Below are positions 10,678 to 20,220 of a stretch of DNA of 64,000 bases, piece by piece. Positions within the stretch are counted from its first letter, which is position 1, and each line of letters opens with the position of its first letter. The DNA lies in contig CM046877.1 in the NCBI GenBank assembly GCA_025667525.1, positions 296,666,364 through 296,730,363 on the forward strand, given 5' to 3'. The stretch is from Glebionis coronaria. Taxonomy: Eukaryota > Streptophyta > Magnoliopsida > Asterales > Asteraceae. A program made the translations under genes and the position numbers. The notes below the pieces were generated by a model. The model did no database searches. It saw only the letters and a program-made list of their open reading frames with translations, and was not told the DNA's origin.

Positions 10678-13594
10678 AGTTTTGTTCCAGATTTTTAGCA
10701 ATCTTTTGTAATTCCTTTTTTATTAATACAAAAGTTGGTATTTTCTAGTGAGAAATTTAATTCCTTTTTCTATTTTAAAAAGTTGGTATAAGTTGCTTAA
10801 TCTGAGTTCCATTTTAAAAGGTTTCAAAAAGTTTCAAGTTTTCAAAAAAGTATTTTAATTTTCAAAAATCCAATCTTTCATGAAGTGAAAGTGGACTGAA
10901 GGTTTTGGATTTTTGAAGTTAGAACTGTTTTTAAAAACGTGTTTAAGGTCACTAAATTGTGTGGGAAAGTTTTTTGAAAAAGTTTCAAAAGGTTTGAGAT
11001 AAAACAGTATATTGCATATTTTGCTTTTATTTTTCTTCTTAGCAGAATTAAAGGTGTTTATTTGTCAAAGGATCTGCATACACCCGAGTGTATTGGAAGT
11101 GGCTATCTAGCCATTGTTGGTCTTGGATGTACGACCAACAAGGTAATTCCTTGTTTTCATTTTTCTAGTAAAAAATTGAGGTTTGTGTGATTTAGCATAG
11201 AAAATTGTTAAGAGACTGATTGGATCTTGATTATTGCTCAAATGGTTATTGTATGCATGTTAGATGCTAAATGAATCAATTTGGTAAAGATTTAGAAGCT
11301 TTTGGTTTGAAAAAAAATAGTTTTCTAGATATAAGGGGGTGTTTGGATCTACTTTTTAATTGATATTTTTGAAGGATTTTGAGAAGTAAAACGTGTTAGA
11401 ATAGTTGAAATGGGTTGCATTAGGTTGTATGCTTAGTTCGTTGAGAGTTTGGAAAAGATTTGAAGTAAGTTAAGTGTGATATAAAGTGAAAAGTTAGCAA
11501 AAAAAAATTACATAACTGCTTGTGTGACTGATTTTGTTGAACTTTTTGCTTGATTCTTGGAAACTTGTTAAATCTTAGGGTTAAGTAGGATTTGTTTTTG
11601 TTTTTAGGTCATTTGTGGAGAGTGTATGCAAAATTTTGGCCTGTGATAATCATTTTTGAGCCAGTAGGTAGCATCAAGTACCCACAGACCCTTAGTCATC
11701 ATCACAGCAACTCTCATTTGCTACTTGTGGCCTTCTTGGTTTGATTTTGCTTGCTAGGTGCTTGTTTTCTGCTTATCTTTGACTCCCTACACTCCAAAGA
11801 GTGTAGGGGTGCCTGTTTGTTCCAAGAAACAACACCAAAGCACACAATCCAAGCTCCTCTTGGATTTTATCACTTGTGAAGAAACATACCATTTGTTCTT
11901 GTGTTCATAAAGAAGAACTGGGCACGTTTGGATTTAAATCTGGTTTAATCTTGTTAAAAAAGTGGAATTGTATTTGTGTTTACTAGCCATAAGGTGTTAC
12001 TGGATTGTGGTTAAAAGTTTAAAAAAGAAAAAAAATATATAAAAGGCAAAAAGGGGGTTGCACAACCTCGAACCCCCGTCTCCACACTCAACACACACCA
12101 TACATACCGCCGTGCCCTAGGGTCTTTGACTGCTAGGGTGTGGTTTCAAAGGGTATTTAACCCCTTTTGTTTTTTTCTTTTGGAAAATAAGCCGTGACCA
12201 ATTAAGCTTATTTTAGCTTATTGGTTTAGCTTTTTGGCTTCTTTTCATTTTTCCTAGGTTTAATATAGATAATAGGATTTTTCTAGCTTTGGTTTGGATT
12301 TTTCCCGTTATTTATTTCTTTTTTATTAATTTTTAATAAGCCGCATCTTATTAATTGATTAAAAAATAGTAAAAAGTCTTTTAAAAATCCAAAAAAATAG
12401 TTTTTAGGTTTTAATTTATATTTTTGAGGTTTACATATCAAAAAGTTTTCAAAAAGTCTTATTTTTAATTTTATTTAATTTTAGGGTTTTTAGACAACTT
12501 TAAAAATTAATATAAAATTAATAAAAAGGTTTTAGGAACTTTAATTTGCAATTTCTTCTTAGTTAGAATATTTAGGATTTTTGAGAATTTTTTAGAATTT
12601 ATTTAAGAACTTTTTGTTTTTTGGATTATTTTAATATTATTTTATTAGAAAAAATTCAAAGTTTAATTTTTAACTTTTTTTCATTTTTCCTAGATTCTAG
12701 ACATTAAATTAGGAACTTTTTCACTTTCCAATTAATTTTTAGGCTTTTCAATTTATTTTCTAGAATTAATTTAAGATTTAATAGATTTTAATAGTTTTTA
12801 GGAGTTTAAAAATAGTTTAATTTGGTTTTAAAATTTTTAAAAATAATTTTTAGCTTAATTAGGTCATTTTTGAGGTTTACAAACTATTAAATCTTGTTTA
12901 GGGCTTTTTAATATTTAAAAGTGATTTTTAGGGCTTTAATTAGCATTAAAAAGTCATTATTAAATTAATTAAAAGGTTTTAGCAAGTTTGGATTTTTTGT
13001 AAACTCTTAGAATTTTATTGTGGATTTTTAGTAATTTTTAGGAATTTTTAGGTTAAAATTTTAATTTTTGTCATTTTTACGTTTCTACGTCTTAACTTTC
13101 TAGTAGTGTTTTTGTCTATTTTTCTATTTTTTCGTCTTCGTCATTTTCCCTTCTCTTTTCTTGTTAATAATCAAAAACATTAATCAATCATTCAATTCAC
13201 AACACACGTGCCTCCACCGAGAACGAACTCACTTTTAGGGTCATTCACACACGGTTTTCCTAAATCGTCGTGCACGCTTACCCTATTTACGTTCTTTTTC
13301 CTAAAAGACGTAATTTCTACTAATATCAAGGATACTAGCTAGAGTAAACTTAGATAAGTAAACTCGGGTTGAGTCAAAATATTCACGACTTTGAAAAATT
13401 TAAAACCACTTTATTAAACTTTTATTTTAGCAAGGAAGGCAAATAACGATAACAAAGTAAAATACTACTATATTACTAGGCCAAAATAGATTAAAAATTT
13501 TGAAAAATGTCGAAAATTAATTTTTCGGTTAAAATAAGGACAAATTCATGGAAAATACCACTTACTTCGATAGAAGTCCCCCTACACTTGATAT

Positions 13595-13614
13595 AAACAT
13601 TGTCCTCAATGTTT
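13595..13614 (-). promoter_or_regulatory. Hairpin with flanking polypurine tracts, element C
   Basis: The same AAACATTG/CAATGTTT hairpin as in A, D and E is present in C. Polypurine tracts (plus strand CCCCCTACACTT) lie on both sides, at about 13577-13589 and 13633-13645. A third is near 13868-13880. Confidence 0.65.
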
Positions 13615-13942
13615 AAGCATGTGTGAGTAAACTCCCCTACACTTAGGACATTGTTCACGTTGTTTAAATCTTGCTAACGAGAGGACAACTATAGTGATTT
13701 CAATGTGAACATATAAGATATGAAATATTGAATCACGACAGTTTAGGATAGAACCGGGAAGATGGAAACACGGGATCACGGTTCGTCAAAAGTCATCGAG
13801 AATGGATCTTTGAAGCTTTAGTCCCTGCATAGAAGAAGAAACAAGACAACAAACACATACGGGGCTCCCCCCTACACTTATTGTGAAAACGGTAAAGGAT
13901 AGATCACGGGTTGCCTCCCGAGAAGCGCTTGTTTTTGTTCAC

Positions 13943-13962
13943 CGAGTCACGAGCCTGACTCG
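13943..13962 (-). other. Post-integrase hairpin, element C
   Basis: CGAGTCA and TGACTCG form a perfect 7-bp stem eight bases beyond the integrase stop codon. It is identical in its arms to the hairpin of E at 24534-24553. Confidence 0.7.
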
Positions 13963-13970
13963 ACCCAAAA

Positions 13971-14671
13971 CTAGTTCATGGGAAACGTGGTGAGGGATGG
14001 AATCATCTCATGAGAGATGTCCTCACCAAAGTACAACTTCACACGCTGGCCATTCACCTTAAAATTGGCCCCATTTGGCTGAGAAAGCTCAATGGTGCCA
14101 TATGGGAAGACTTTGGCGACGGTGAATGGACCAGACCAGCGGCTCTTCAACTTGCCTGAGAAGATCTTCAACCGAGAGTTAAGAAGTAAGACTTGATCAC
14201 CAACGTGGAACTCTCGGTTCTTAATCCTTGCATCATGGATGATCTTGGTCTTTTCCTTGTAGATCAGTGAGTTCTCGTAAGCTTCGTTCCTCAGTTCATT
14301 AAGCTCATTGAGTTGAATATTCCGAAGATCAACGGCTTTGTTGATGTCGAAGTTAGCCCACTTCAAGGCCCAATAAGCCTTATGTTCCAGCTCGATAGGG
14401 AGGTGGCATGCTTTCCCGTACACAAGACAATAAGGTGTACAACAAATCGGCGTCTTATAGGCGGTACGGAAAGCCCACAAAAGCATCATCTAACTTATCG
14501 GCCCACGCGGCACGATGCTCTCCCACAGTACGCTCCAGAATTCGCTTCAATCCGCGGTTGGGAATCTCGGCTTGACCATTGGTTTGAGGATGATAAGCGG
14601 TGGAAAGACGGTGATTGACATCGTACTTAGCCATGACTCTTGCGAATTGATCATTGCAAAAATGAGTCTCG
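13971..14671 (-). pseudogene. Element C integrase, C-terminal part
   Basis: The frame from 14671 encodes the end of the integrase core, with [17 protein letters not shown] carrying the catalytic Glu. A one-base insertion near 14495 shifts the frame. From about 14489 it continues with [21 protein letters not shown] and the C-terminal DNA-binding part ([30 protein letters not shown]), ending at 13971 with FPMN. There is no chromodomain. The enzyme would insert the cDNA into the genome, but this copy is split by D, frameshifted, and has Cys replacements in the usual IGCTPYR motif. Confidence 0.85.
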
Positions 14672-14676
14672 CGGTC

Positions 14677-17041
14677 TGAAATGTGTATAGTTGAAGTTCG
14701 TTTTCTCAGTTCTTAACAAATTGAAAGTCCTAACAAGATCGAGTTTATAATTGTTTTTGGTTGGTAAAAGTATTTAGATATTCTATTTCTAATTCAACAA
14801 TCAAATGAAAATGAAAAATATTAACTATGTAACCGTAAAACAAATTGTCAAATACCACATTTTTATTCAATTAAAATCACAAATGCAAATTCTATAAAAT
14901 GAAAGGACTGAAAATGTAAATTCTATGAAAATTAAATGCCAAAAATATAAAGTCTAAAAGTCTAGGGACTATTTATGCAAAAACAGTTAACCAAATGGAC
15001 TAAATGTGAAAATATAACTAACTAAGTAACTAACTTTAACAACTTTTGAAAACTAACTAACCAATTTTTAACAAACTTGAAAATAGAAGGACTGAAATTT
15101 TGCAAAACCTAATTAAGTGGGAATTAAGCCTGAAATGGAAACTGTTTAACAAATAAAGGACTAAAGTGCAATTTCCAAAAGTTCTATAGCAAAAACGGGT
15201 TAAGGACTTAAACAAGCTCGTATAAGCTCATTTCTTAACCAAATAATCTCAAACCAGTTTTAAAAGACTTAAAATTGAAATTCAGCTAGACTTGCAAAAG
15301 GACTTAAGCTGAAATTAGCTAGAACTCAAATAAACTAAATCCAATAAGCACAAAATAAGCTACCCAATAAGCTACACGTGCACAACTTGATTTTATTGAA
15401 GAAACTTGTTAATCGGCTCACAAGAAGAATGGGAAATCTTGTTTCAAATAAAATGATCCATTAGTAGGCTCAGAAAATGAAAATAAGCTAAAATGAGCTT
15501 ATGTTGACTTTTGTTGACCAAAAATCCAAAAATCTGAAAACTTCAAATCTTAACTAGGAACACTTTATGAAGTGATTTGTGAAAGAAAATGGCTAAGTTT
15601 GTGAAGTGGATAAGCTAATATGAGAAATCAGAAAAGCTATTTATCACAGGGAATTGCATTTGCTCTAGTGCTGAAAGAAGTGCTTATATCTAGCTTATTA
15701 CTGGATATTGTAGAAATTCCTGCTAACCACTTAAACTACATATGTTGTGTGATGAATAGAAATTGGTTTCAAGCAAATTCATCAAGAAACAAAAACATGG
15801 CAATGATTTGAAAATCTGTACTTTTCTGAAATCAAGTTTATCAAAGCTAACCCAAACTTTTTATTATGCCAATTGCCTTTTTGACTAAAGACTTGACCTG
15901 AAAACTTTGTAAACTAACTTGCAATGACTTACTGACTGAAATTGAGCTAGAATTAACCAACTAACAAGACTTGAACACAATTGAATTCCTAATCCCAAAC
16001 ACTAGTTTAACTAAATTGATAAGAATTTTGTGAAAGAAATTTTAGCTAATAGCTTAACTGATTAAAGACAGATATAAAACCAAGTTTTATGACTAAAATT
16101 TGATGAAAAGGAACCAATTTCAAGCTATGAAACAATTTAATACTCTAAATGAACTATTAAGCTAAAGTGACTGTTATTAAGCAACTAGTAATGAGAATTA
16201 AGCTACTGAATAAACTCTAGACTACAAGTAGGCTACTCAAACATCAACATCTACTAAGTAACACACTTGATCATACATTTCAACAAGATTACACTAAGTA
16301 TTGAGCATGCCTGCAACATTTGAGTGGAACAAAAATGCAGAAAACTAAAACCTTTTAGCTTAGGCCTCCTTTGGGGAGTAGAGTAGCGCTGAGCTATCTA
16401 GCTAGTGCTAAACCACCACCTTAGCACTAGTAACTACCAATCTACAATCAATCAACAACTATCAACATCTCAAACTCCATTGATGATCAGAAAACCTTCA
16501 AATTCTACCAATGAGCAGCTACTCAGCTACTGGATATAAGGAACAGCTACAATCTTCAATCAATGCTTCTAATGAACAAGAATGATCACTAGAAACAAGC
16601 AACATCCATGGCGTTTGAACAGTAGATAACAGCTATGAGAGAATTTAGAGGGAAATTTGAATTTTATTGAAGTAAGTGAAAAGTGGTTACTAAGTTGGTT
16701 ACAACTAACTAACAGACTCTCAAGAGGTTGTCAGGCTCTTGAGAGTTGTTAACTACTAAGTGCTAACAAAATTGAGAGAGAAAAAATTCTAGTGTGTGTG
16801 TGTTTTCACACTAGCTAACTATGAACAAATGAGAGACTTCTACCCTATTTATAGAATGAGAAAGTGAGGTTGTTGGAGAGAGTGACGTGTCCAAGCCAAT
16901 AATTGAGCTCCACGTGTCCCAATTTTGTTAACTGAAATTTGCAGGTGAAGAACATAATTGGGGATTATTGATTGAGTTGATTTTATGTTAATTGAGTTGA
17001 TGGGATGGATTCGTCTTTGGATTTTGATCAACTTTGATGTT
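14677..17041 (-). repeat. Element D 3' LTR, outer piece
   Basis: It matches 49213-51573 of the intact 5' LTR nearly base for base. It holds the R/U5 side of the LTR, with a TATA box at 16845-16854 (minus strand CTATAAATAG) and many AATAAGC words around 15300-15500. The last five bases (ATGTT, 17037-17041) are the target duplication of E. Confidence 0.92.
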
Positions 17042-17485
17042 TGATAGGTGTGTAAACACCCATCTTTTTACCACTTAATTCTGGCTAAAACGAGACCAAA
17101 ACACGTATTTAATATCATTTGTTTGGAATTATGCGTGGTTTTTGTGTTTATTGTGTTTTCATAGCCAACCGGATGGATAATGGAGAAAACATGGGATTGC
17201 ACGGGATTTATCGAAGAAAAAGACTCAAGATAAAGTCTATTGTCCAAGAGATGCAAAAGATTTGAAGTCACTGGGCCTATTCGAAGATTTATCGAAGAAA
17301 AGGACCAAAGATGGAAGATTTACATAAGTCGAAGAAACTCAAGTCTATTAAACGAAGAAATTAAAAGACGAGTTGAATTTAATCGACGACAAATCCCGAA
17401 TCAGAATCGAAAACGTCAACTTTTCTGAAAAGAGGAGAAGACAAGAAGAACGGGAAAAATCCCACTCACCAACCAAAAGACAAGG

Positions 17486-17495
17486 CTATAAATAG
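17486..17495 (+). promoter_or_regulatory. TATA box, 5' LTR of E
   Basis: CTATAAATAG is followed by a pyrimidine-rich stretch. The same box is at 26909-26918 in the 3' LTR, and equivalents occur in C and D. The RNA start is expected near 17520. Confidence 0.65.
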
Positions 17496-17936
17496 CCCTC
17501 CCCTCACACATTTAGGCAGTTACTAGTTAATTTTAGTTTTTCTCTCCTCCACCTTTTTCTCCCTAGTTCGTCTCATCACCATCACCATTAGGGTGATTGG
17601 TGATTTTTAATCTTTGTTTTTTCCAATCTTGTTGTTTTAATCTTTGTTTGATCTTGTTAAAACATTAATCATTCAATACAAGTTCTTTGTTTAATCTTTC
17701 CATTTCATCTTGTTCATCATCATCTTTATCCTCAAGTTCTTAAGTTTTTATTTTTCTTGATTTGATCTTCAAAAGTTGTTGGGATTTGTGTTTTTGTTGA
17801 TGGGATTTGTAGTTTATGGTTAGTAGATGCTTTGTGATTGATTTATTTAAGCTTTTGGTGAAAAACTTGGTGATTTTTGGATTAAAACTGATTTTCCTTG
17901 TTCTTCGGGTAAACTACTGTTCTTGAATCCCCAGAC

Positions 17937-18312
17937 TTCCGAACGAAGCAAAAGTTCCGGATGAACAGTAAGTTCCGAATGAGTTTATTTCTAAAAAGTT
18001 CCGAATGAGTCTAGATGTTCCGAATGAGTAAAACTTCCGAATGAACCACAAAGTTCCGGACGAAGCAAAACTTCCGAATGAACAGTAAGTTCCGGATGAA
18101 CCAAAAACTTCTGAATCAGTAGAAAGTTCCGAATGAAATGAAAAGTTCCGAATGAAGGATTATTTTCCAAAAACTTCCGAATCAGTCCAATCTTCCGAAT
18201 GAGCACTAAAGTTCCGAATGAAGGTAAAGTTCCGAATGAACCTAAAGTTCCGAATGAAGGGTAACTTCCGGATGAATAAAAGTTCCGAATGAAGGTTAAA
18301 ACTTCCGAATCA
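17937..18312 (+). repeat. Tandem array with core TTCCGAATGA in the LTR of E
   Basis: About twenty degenerate copies of (A)AGTTCCGAATGAAN are present. Successive TTCCG cores are mostly 17-19 bases apart, with one gap of 26. Variants are TTCCGGATGA and TTCCGAATCA. The array lies about 440 bases downstream of the TATA box, so it should be in the RNA leader. The copy in the 3' LTR (27360-27733) is nearly identical. Confidence 0.9.
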
Positions 18313-18627
18313 ATTTTCTGTTAGTGTTACTGATTTACTGTTTATCTGTTTCTTTACTTTTATTTCACAATTTATATTTTATATTTCAACTTTAATTTTA
18401 ATTTTAATTTTAATCTTAATTTCAATTTTAATTCAAGTCTTTATTAATTGTCATTAAAGTAATTATCTTTGATTTGAATTTCCAATTTATTACATTTTAA
18501 CATTAAGTAGATTAGAAAAACCAAACCCTTTTATTTGATAACCAAGAACAATCATTCCACTTAAGACTGAGATCAATTCGAGAGGACTGTGAGAGAATTA
18601 GAACCCATAGAAAAATCTTGTATCAAA

Positions 18628-18642
18628 TGGCGCCGCTGCCGG
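18628..18642 (+). promoter_or_regulatory. Primer binding site of element E
   Basis: TGGCGCCGCTGCCGG starts two bases after the LTR. It is complementary to the plant tRNA-Asp 3' end except at one base, the same mismatch as in B and D. Confidence 0.9.
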
Positions 18643-18840
18643 CTCTTCTCGTTAAGATCAAAAGTTTTTTGTGAGAACTTGGATTTTGGGATCCGTTCCC
18701 CGTGAACGTTACTTTTTCATCAAAAATTTTCAAAAACATCCTAAAAAATATAAAATTTTCAAAAATACAAAAAAATTAAAAAACATAAAAACCAAAAATA
18801 TTTTTGCTTTGTTTTTCTTTGTTCGTCCTTTTGCAGGTGT

Positions 18841-20217
18841 ATGCGCACTCGATCTACGTCATATCAAGAGCCCGAGCCTCTCGATAACTTAGACATGGCT
18901 GGTGTACAAAACAACAATAACATACCACCTCCGAACAACAATAATAACAACAACAACCCGCCTTTCAACAACATGAACAATAACAACAACAATGAGCCCC
19001 TTCCGGATAATCGCCCGATGATTGAACTGCTGCAAGCTCATGTAGATGGCAACACGGATCCAATTGTCATACCTCCAATTGCCGCCAACAACTTTGAGCT
19101 AAAATCAGGCTTTATCCAGATGGTCTCCGCTCAACCATTCTTGGGACGTACCATTGATGACCCACATGACCATATTAAGAGATTCTTGCAACTCACCAAC
19201 ACGGTCAAGTTCAATGGTGTGCCACAAGAGGTTATCAGGTTACAACTTTTTCCCTTTTCTTTAGAGGGACAAGCCCGGCATTGGCTTGCTAAGGAACCGC
19301 CACAGAGTATTCTCTCGTGGACGGATTTGGAAACAAAGTTTATAAATTACTTTTTCCCACCCTCTCGTACTACCGCTTTGCGGAATGAAATCATAAATTT
19401 TGAACAAAAGTACGATGAGTCGTTCAGTGAATCTTGGGATCATTTCAAAGATCTTTTAAGAAAATGCCCACAACATGGTTTTACCAAAGTACATCAAATT
19501 AATACTTTTTACAATGGTTTAAGCATGAGTGACCAAGATTCACTGAACAGTGCCTCGGGGGGTAATCTATTGGCTAAGACTTCCAATGCTGCTTGGGACA
19601 TCATTGAGAATAAGTCTCGTGTGCAAACCAAGAGTGTTCGGACCAATGTCGCTAGTGCTAGCACTAATGACAGCGACAAGCGACTTGACAAAATCACTGT
19701 GCTTCTTGAATCGCTTGTCACCCACACCGTCAGCAACAACAACAGCAACAACGCCAAAAACGCTCAAGTGAACGCTGTCAGCCAACCTTGTGAGATATGC
19801 GGTGGTCCTCACTCTTACACAACTTGTACCGCCACCCAAGACTACCCTGCTGAGAATGTGAATGCGGCATATGGCACCTATCCTCAACCCGCCTATCAAG
19901 CTAGACCTCAAGGTGATCGTAATTTGCTTAGCTATCGATCCAACAACTATCTTTCACCACCTGGTTTTCCTCCTACCAACCCAAACCAACAACAAAACCT
20001 TAATCGCCCTCCTCAACAACAACAACAACCTCGACAACCATACATCCCTCCTCACAAGCAGCAACAACCACCTCAACGTAACAATCAAGTCTACCAACAA
20101 CCTGCTTATCAACCACCCGCATACAATGCTCCTCCCAACCAAACCACCACTGCATTACACCAAGAGGTTGCAACCTACATGAGGACCAATGATGTGATTG
20201 TGGAAAATCCCCAATAG
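18841..20217 (+). CDS. Element E gag (stops at an in-frame TAG)
   Basis: The ATG at 18841 gives MRTRSTSYQEPEP, the same start as C's gag (MRTRSTSYPELE at 57210). An Asn-rich stretch is followed by the capsid-like retrotransposon gag domain (about residues 70-240, with DDPHDHIKRFLQL, HWLAKEPPQS and FFPPSRTTALRNEI). A zinc knuckle CEICGGPHSYTTC follows at about residue 317, then a Gln/Pro-rich tail. Gag assembles the particle and binds element RNA. The TAG at 20215-20217 lies in the same frame as protease-RT, and C has a sense codon at this place. It is therefore probably a nonsense mutation, although suppression of a gag-pol stop cannot be excluded. Confidence 0.93.
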   Translation: MRTRSTSYQEPEPLDNLDMAGVQNNNNIPPPNNNNNNNNPPFNNMNNNNNNEPLPDNRPMIELLQAHVDGNTDPIVIPPIAANNFELKSGFIQMVSAQPFLGRTIDDPHDHIKRFLQLTNTVKFNGVPQEVIRLQLFPFSLEGQARHWLAKEPPQSILSWTDLETKFINYFFPPSRTTALRNEIINFEQKYDESFSESWDHFKDLLRKCPQHGFTKVHQINTFYNGLSMSDQDSLNSASGGNLLAKTSNAAWDIIENKSRVQTKSVRTNVASASTNDSDKRLDKITVLLESLVTHTVSNNNSNNAKNAQVNAVSQPCEICGGPHSYTTCTATQDYPAENVNAAYGTYPQPAYQARPQGDRNLLSYRSNNYLSPPGFPPTNPNQQQNLNRPPQQQQQPRQPYIPPHKQQQPPQRNNQVYQQPAYQPPAYNAPPNQTTTALHQEVATYMRTNDVIVENPQ

Positions 20218-20220
20218 GAA

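Larger units (their letters stand above)
5148..13328 (+). mobile_element. Element A, Athila-like retrotransposon with gag and protease but no RT or integrase (5' part outside window)
   Basis: The plus-strand order is the C-terminal part of gag, protease, a long untranslated region with polypurine tracts, and a 3' LTR ending at 13328. Its 5' LTR and gag start lie left of the window, separated from this part by the insertion of B. The sequence passes directly from a region downstream of protease (7644) to the conserved post-integrase hairpin (7742), so reverse transcriptase, RNase H and integrase are missing. Right of 13328 the sequence is the 3' untranslated part of element C. AGGAT (13329-13333) is the expected target duplication. 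Movement of such an element would need enzymes from a relative. Confidence 0.8.
9555..13328 (+). repeat. 3' LTR of element A (3,774 bp)
   Basis: It begins TGATGAGACTG after the polypurine tract and ends CTAATATCA before sequence of element C. The first 180 bases and the last 120 bases align by eye with the LTR of B in opposite orientation. The centre (about 12180-13040) is very AT-rich, with AGCTTATT words. A TATA-like box is at 10650. Several ORFs of 60-118 codons in it are not supported as genes. The phrase TTTTGGTCCCTCATCTTTGA at about 9803 resembles phrases in D's LTR. Confidence 0.85.
13329..14676 (-). mobile_element. Element C, left fragment (integrase C-terminus and part of the 3' untranslated region)
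   Basis: This piece continues C from 52300 onward. The integrase reading breaks at CGGTC (14672-14676) and resumes at CGGTC (52300-52304), the target duplication of D. To the left it stops at 13329, where A was inserted. Its untranslated part matches E's region 24526-25200 in order and content. C's own 3' LTR is therefore left of the window or lost. Confidence 0.85.
17042..18625 (+). repeat. 5' LTR of element E
   Basis: The LTR is bounded by TGATAGG and TGTATCA, two bases before the PBS. The first 23 bases can fold into a hairpin with a four-base GTAA loop. A TATA box is at 17486, and an array of about 18-bp repeats fills 17937-18312 in the part expected to be transcribed. Small ORFs here, including one antisense to the repeat array, are not supported. 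Confidence 0.95.

Noticed and set aside
15620..15811. A 63-codon ORF in the LTR of D, also at 50155-50346
   Set aside because: It is duplicated only because it lies in the LTR. Its composition is non-coding, and no promoter or homology is seen.
17991..18206. A 71-codon antisense ORF over the repeat array of E (and its copy at 27414-27629)
   Set aside because: It is generated by the TTCCGAATGA repeats, runs against the element and has no independent support.
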